Both the position numbers and the translations under genes were made by a program. This document shows positions 61,000-64,000 of a DNA stretch of 64,000 nucleotides, piece after piece. The notes beneath the pieces were generated by a model that searched no databases, was not told the DNA's origin, and saw nothing but the letters and a program-made list of their open reading frames with translations. The stretch lies in contig OY292278.1 of the NCBI GenBank assembly GCA_958496175.1, positions 31,186,001-31,250,000 on the forward strand. Direction: 5' to 3'. This stretch comes from Sisyra terminalis (lineage: Eukaryota > Arthropoda > Insecta > Neuroptera > Sisyridae). How positions within the stretch are numbered: the stretch's first letter is position 1; every line of letters starts with the position of its first letter.

Positions 61000-63900
61000 A
61001 TATTCTTCTGATTCCTCTAATATTCCGTAAGCTGTAAACCGCTAATTCAAAATTGTAGTACGCTAATAAACCTCTGAATATTCCTCTAATATTGAATACT
61101 TTTCTTTTTATAAAATCTTAAGTTATTTTATAGAGAATCTTCTTCTAAAAAAGATTTTTAACTCATAATAATATACTATTACTTTTCTATGGACTTGGAA
61201 TAAATAAATAAACACTCAGCTGATGTAAATAGCTGATGTTCGTGTAAAAGCATTAATTTATGAAAAATAATTTACACCAAACAATTCAATAAATTTTCTC
61301 TATACATTTATACGAATAACACTTTCTTTCTATGAGAGTAATTTCAAAAGAAACCCAATAAAAAATAGTATATGGAAGACAAAAGCATGGCCTCTGACCC
61401 TTTTGTATCGAGGTCTCGGACAAAATAACTCCAGGTCAAATACCTCCTTCACAAAATGCATTCTGTAAACCCATTTTCTCTAATCAATAATGCACGTATT
61501 TCATCTAATCCATTCTTTCAATAAATTCAAAAAAAAGTCACTAACATTTCAATGGATCTTCATAAACTTGTTCTTTTACAAATATATTTTACAATTTACT
61601 GTATTATAGAAGTAAACGAAATCGAAAACAACATCGAACAAACTATATATGACGAAAGATGCTCGTAAATCTCTTCGATTCAAATAGAAAATTTTCTTAA
61701 AAGTGTGAAATATTTGTTTGTAATGTTGTTATGATAATGTGATTCCCACATGAATTCAATACATTCAATAAATACTACTTGTTTATATTTAATCGGTTAG
61801 TCACGTAAGGATTATATAACTGTATTTTATTATTTCTTGTGTGATTCGTCGGCAATTGAACTTAATTTTCGTTGAGGAATTTCTTGAATATTCTTTGAGT
61901 AATTTAAAATGAATTATTCGAAATAATTGATTATAATTGTTGTAGTCATACATTATTTTATATCAACTTTTTATCTATTTGATATTTATCAATGTTACAA
62001 CATACCTTACATTTTTCTGAAGAAAAATTGTCTAATAGGCGTCTAAGTGTATGTTATTTCTTCTTTTATAGATTTTTTAACTTATTAAAATTTGGCGTAT
62101 AGGCAAATATTATTACATACAATTATTACGTTTAGTCTACATTCATAATATGTAAGCAGAAAGGTGCTACATCTTTGGATTGTAAAATTATTTTAAGCTT
62201 ATTAAAGTAAATATTGTAGTCATTTTTTATAGTTTTATAGTTCGAGTTTAAGGGTCGGTGCGTTCTTGTGCTGAGAATTATTTTATGACTCTTATCGAAT
62301 TATAATTTAAAAAGTAACGTTTTATATAGTAAATTGTTTCACTACTTCATCATTGATCTCATTATTTTTTTTTACAAAAATCTACTGCTATAGAACGTAA
62401 TTTATTCCAATGCAAATATAACTGTGAAAAAGGGACAAATTTAACCAAAATAAGGTTGAAAATATCGGTTCCGTCGATAAAAAAATTAAAATCCATAATA
62501 AGCTACAATAGGAATGTTCAAAAATCTGTAAAACTTTTTATTTTTGTTTATATTTTTTGCTTTATATATACTTAACGATCTACCTAGATTCAAAATTAAA
62601 AATTTCTAAAACTCCCTAAAATAATTTATGTTTTTAGAGAGTCGTTGGGAAAATTATAGTTTTCAATCTTAATTTTTTAAGAAAGTCTATTAATTGTTTA
62701 TAAATTCATGAAATTTGAAATTTAATTTGATCTCGATAAATAGATACAATACAATATGGAAAACTATAGGAATAACAAGCTCTGGAATTGAAATAGTCAA
62801 AAAACACCTAGTATACCGGTTGCTGAAGCTTGCCCAGATTTTTGGTGTTAACTAGGTGAAATAAAGACAATTAATATCATTCTGGAAATCCCTTTTAATA
62901 AAAAAGGTGATCTTGCAGCGAATATGCTCAACAGTTAATGAGTTGGTAGGCTTACAGGGGACATTATCCATTATTAAATATAAAAAAAAAATCCTTATGA
63001 TTATTGTTTATCACATCAACATATAAATGATATGAATTTTCGTGGTTCTGTATATTGATCCTGATTCTAACCCTTTTCTTATGTAATAGTTTTAATGAAT
63101 TTTTGAAACCAGTAGAAACCAAAAACTTTTTACTCACGTTTTTCTTGGAAACATAGTGTACAAGCGATTAAATAAAATAAATTTGAAATTTAGAATTAAA
63201 GACCATTCATTAAATACGTACGCAAATGGGAGAAGATGTTTGTTCAACAAAATCCAACGAGGAGGTCGGGGGGTCTAAGGAAACGTAAATAACGCAGTTT
63301 GTCTGATAATTTTACTTTAAATTGCTCTCGATTTTTTTATATTTCATATTTTTTACGATAAAAAGTCATATGTTTTATTTTATAAAAATACGAGTATAAA
63401 TATTTAAGGAATAAATTTTGAGTAGCGTATTTTATGAACAACCCCTTACTGACTTTCAAGATATTTGCATCTTGATTCTTGATATAATGTAATGTAAACA
63501 TGCATATAAATTATTGGATTATTTGGGTTGCATATGTTTTATCTCTTTTTAAAAAAAAAACGATGGAATATAAATAAGTAGTAATTCTACTGTCTTTTTA
63601 GGGATTAAGTTTTTATATTATGATGAAAAAAAGTTTAACTGAATCATATCAGATACTCCGCTCCCCTCTTTGTACTGATCGCAAAAATTGAAGCTTTTTA
63701 AAATATCTAAATTCCCTAAGCGCTAAATGTTATTATTATTCGTCCTGTGGCTCAGATGTAGTTGATAGAATTCATGATTTCCTCTCTCAAGAAAAGCCTC
63801 AAAATTATTAATTTTTTGTTCTATTATGTAAATGTATTAGTTGGAGTGGTTTCGGTTAACTCAAATTTAATTTATTGCTTTTACACATACTTACAAGCAA

Positions 63901-64000
63901 GAATGGTTTAAAGTTTAGATATTCATGAAACAAATTCTAAATTGGTAAAGTGAGGAATTATTTTTGTCGAAATTTTGAATGCTTTAATAGATGAATAAAG
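61000..64000. other. gene-free AT-rich stretch
   Basis: No exon, RNA gene or repeat with visible structure was recognised. If the exons at 39342 and 59508 belong to one gene, its next exon may lie here or beyond the window. Confidence 0.35.

Overview
The window is AT-rich eukaryotic nuclear DNA, almost certainly from an arthropod and probably an insect. The evidence is short GT-AG introns, core promoters with TATA plus a TCAGT initiator 28 bases downstream, AATAAA polyadenylation signals, tRNA-derived SINEs, a Penelope-like retroelement and many small terminal-inverted-repeat elements. It is gene-poor. No bacterial-style operon, rRNA gene, functional tRNA gene or CRISPR array is seen.

Left part (about 1.2-20.1 kb): a tandem cluster of six minus-strand genes that I read as one family of secreted acidic Ser/Asp/Gly/Asn-rich proteins. 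Each has a first coding exon of 22-24 codons giving a signal peptide of the form MKF...Y-Y...VGV, a 62-86 bp phase-0 intron, and a single second exon encoding the whole mature protein. Five genes (10303-10552, 13007-13290, 15398-15684, 17550-17833, 19758-19996) encode precursors of 57-74 residues with a conserved Cys-containing C-terminal segment ending in ENHTGN. The sixth (1245-4501) has the same signal exon and intron phase, but exon 2 has grown into a 1032-residue low-complexity domain made of minisatellite repeats. It reads as a very Ser-rich, sequon-rich silk-, sericin-, mucin- or glue-like protein. The cluster shows repeated local duplication, one gene that looks mosaic (gene conversion), a dead Penelope-like element, and an 877-bp TIR insertion whose empty site survives in a paralogous flank. 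A candidate 41-residue secreted-peptide gene lies divergently on the plus strand at 4917-5210.

Middle and right (20-64 kb): mostly non-coding, AT-rich and repeat-filled. The one confident coding piece is the start-codon exon at 39342-39436 (+). A compatible phase-2/phase-2 exon candidate lies at 59508-59633, so the 20 kb between them may be an intron. The repeats are foldback and hAT-like MITEs (two with near-identical 8-bp target duplications), tRNA-derived SINE copies, a 283-bp near-perfect hairpin at 35582-35864, a pair of about 380-bp inverted repeats 7.4 kb apart, two diverged tandem duplications, and a small TIR element holding a hammerhead-ribozyme-like core.

How the genes work together is inference. 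The cluster probably supplies a secreted extracellular material from one gland or tissue, since the genes share signal exon, promoter layout and orientation. No homologue could be searched for here, so substrate, tissue and species stay open.
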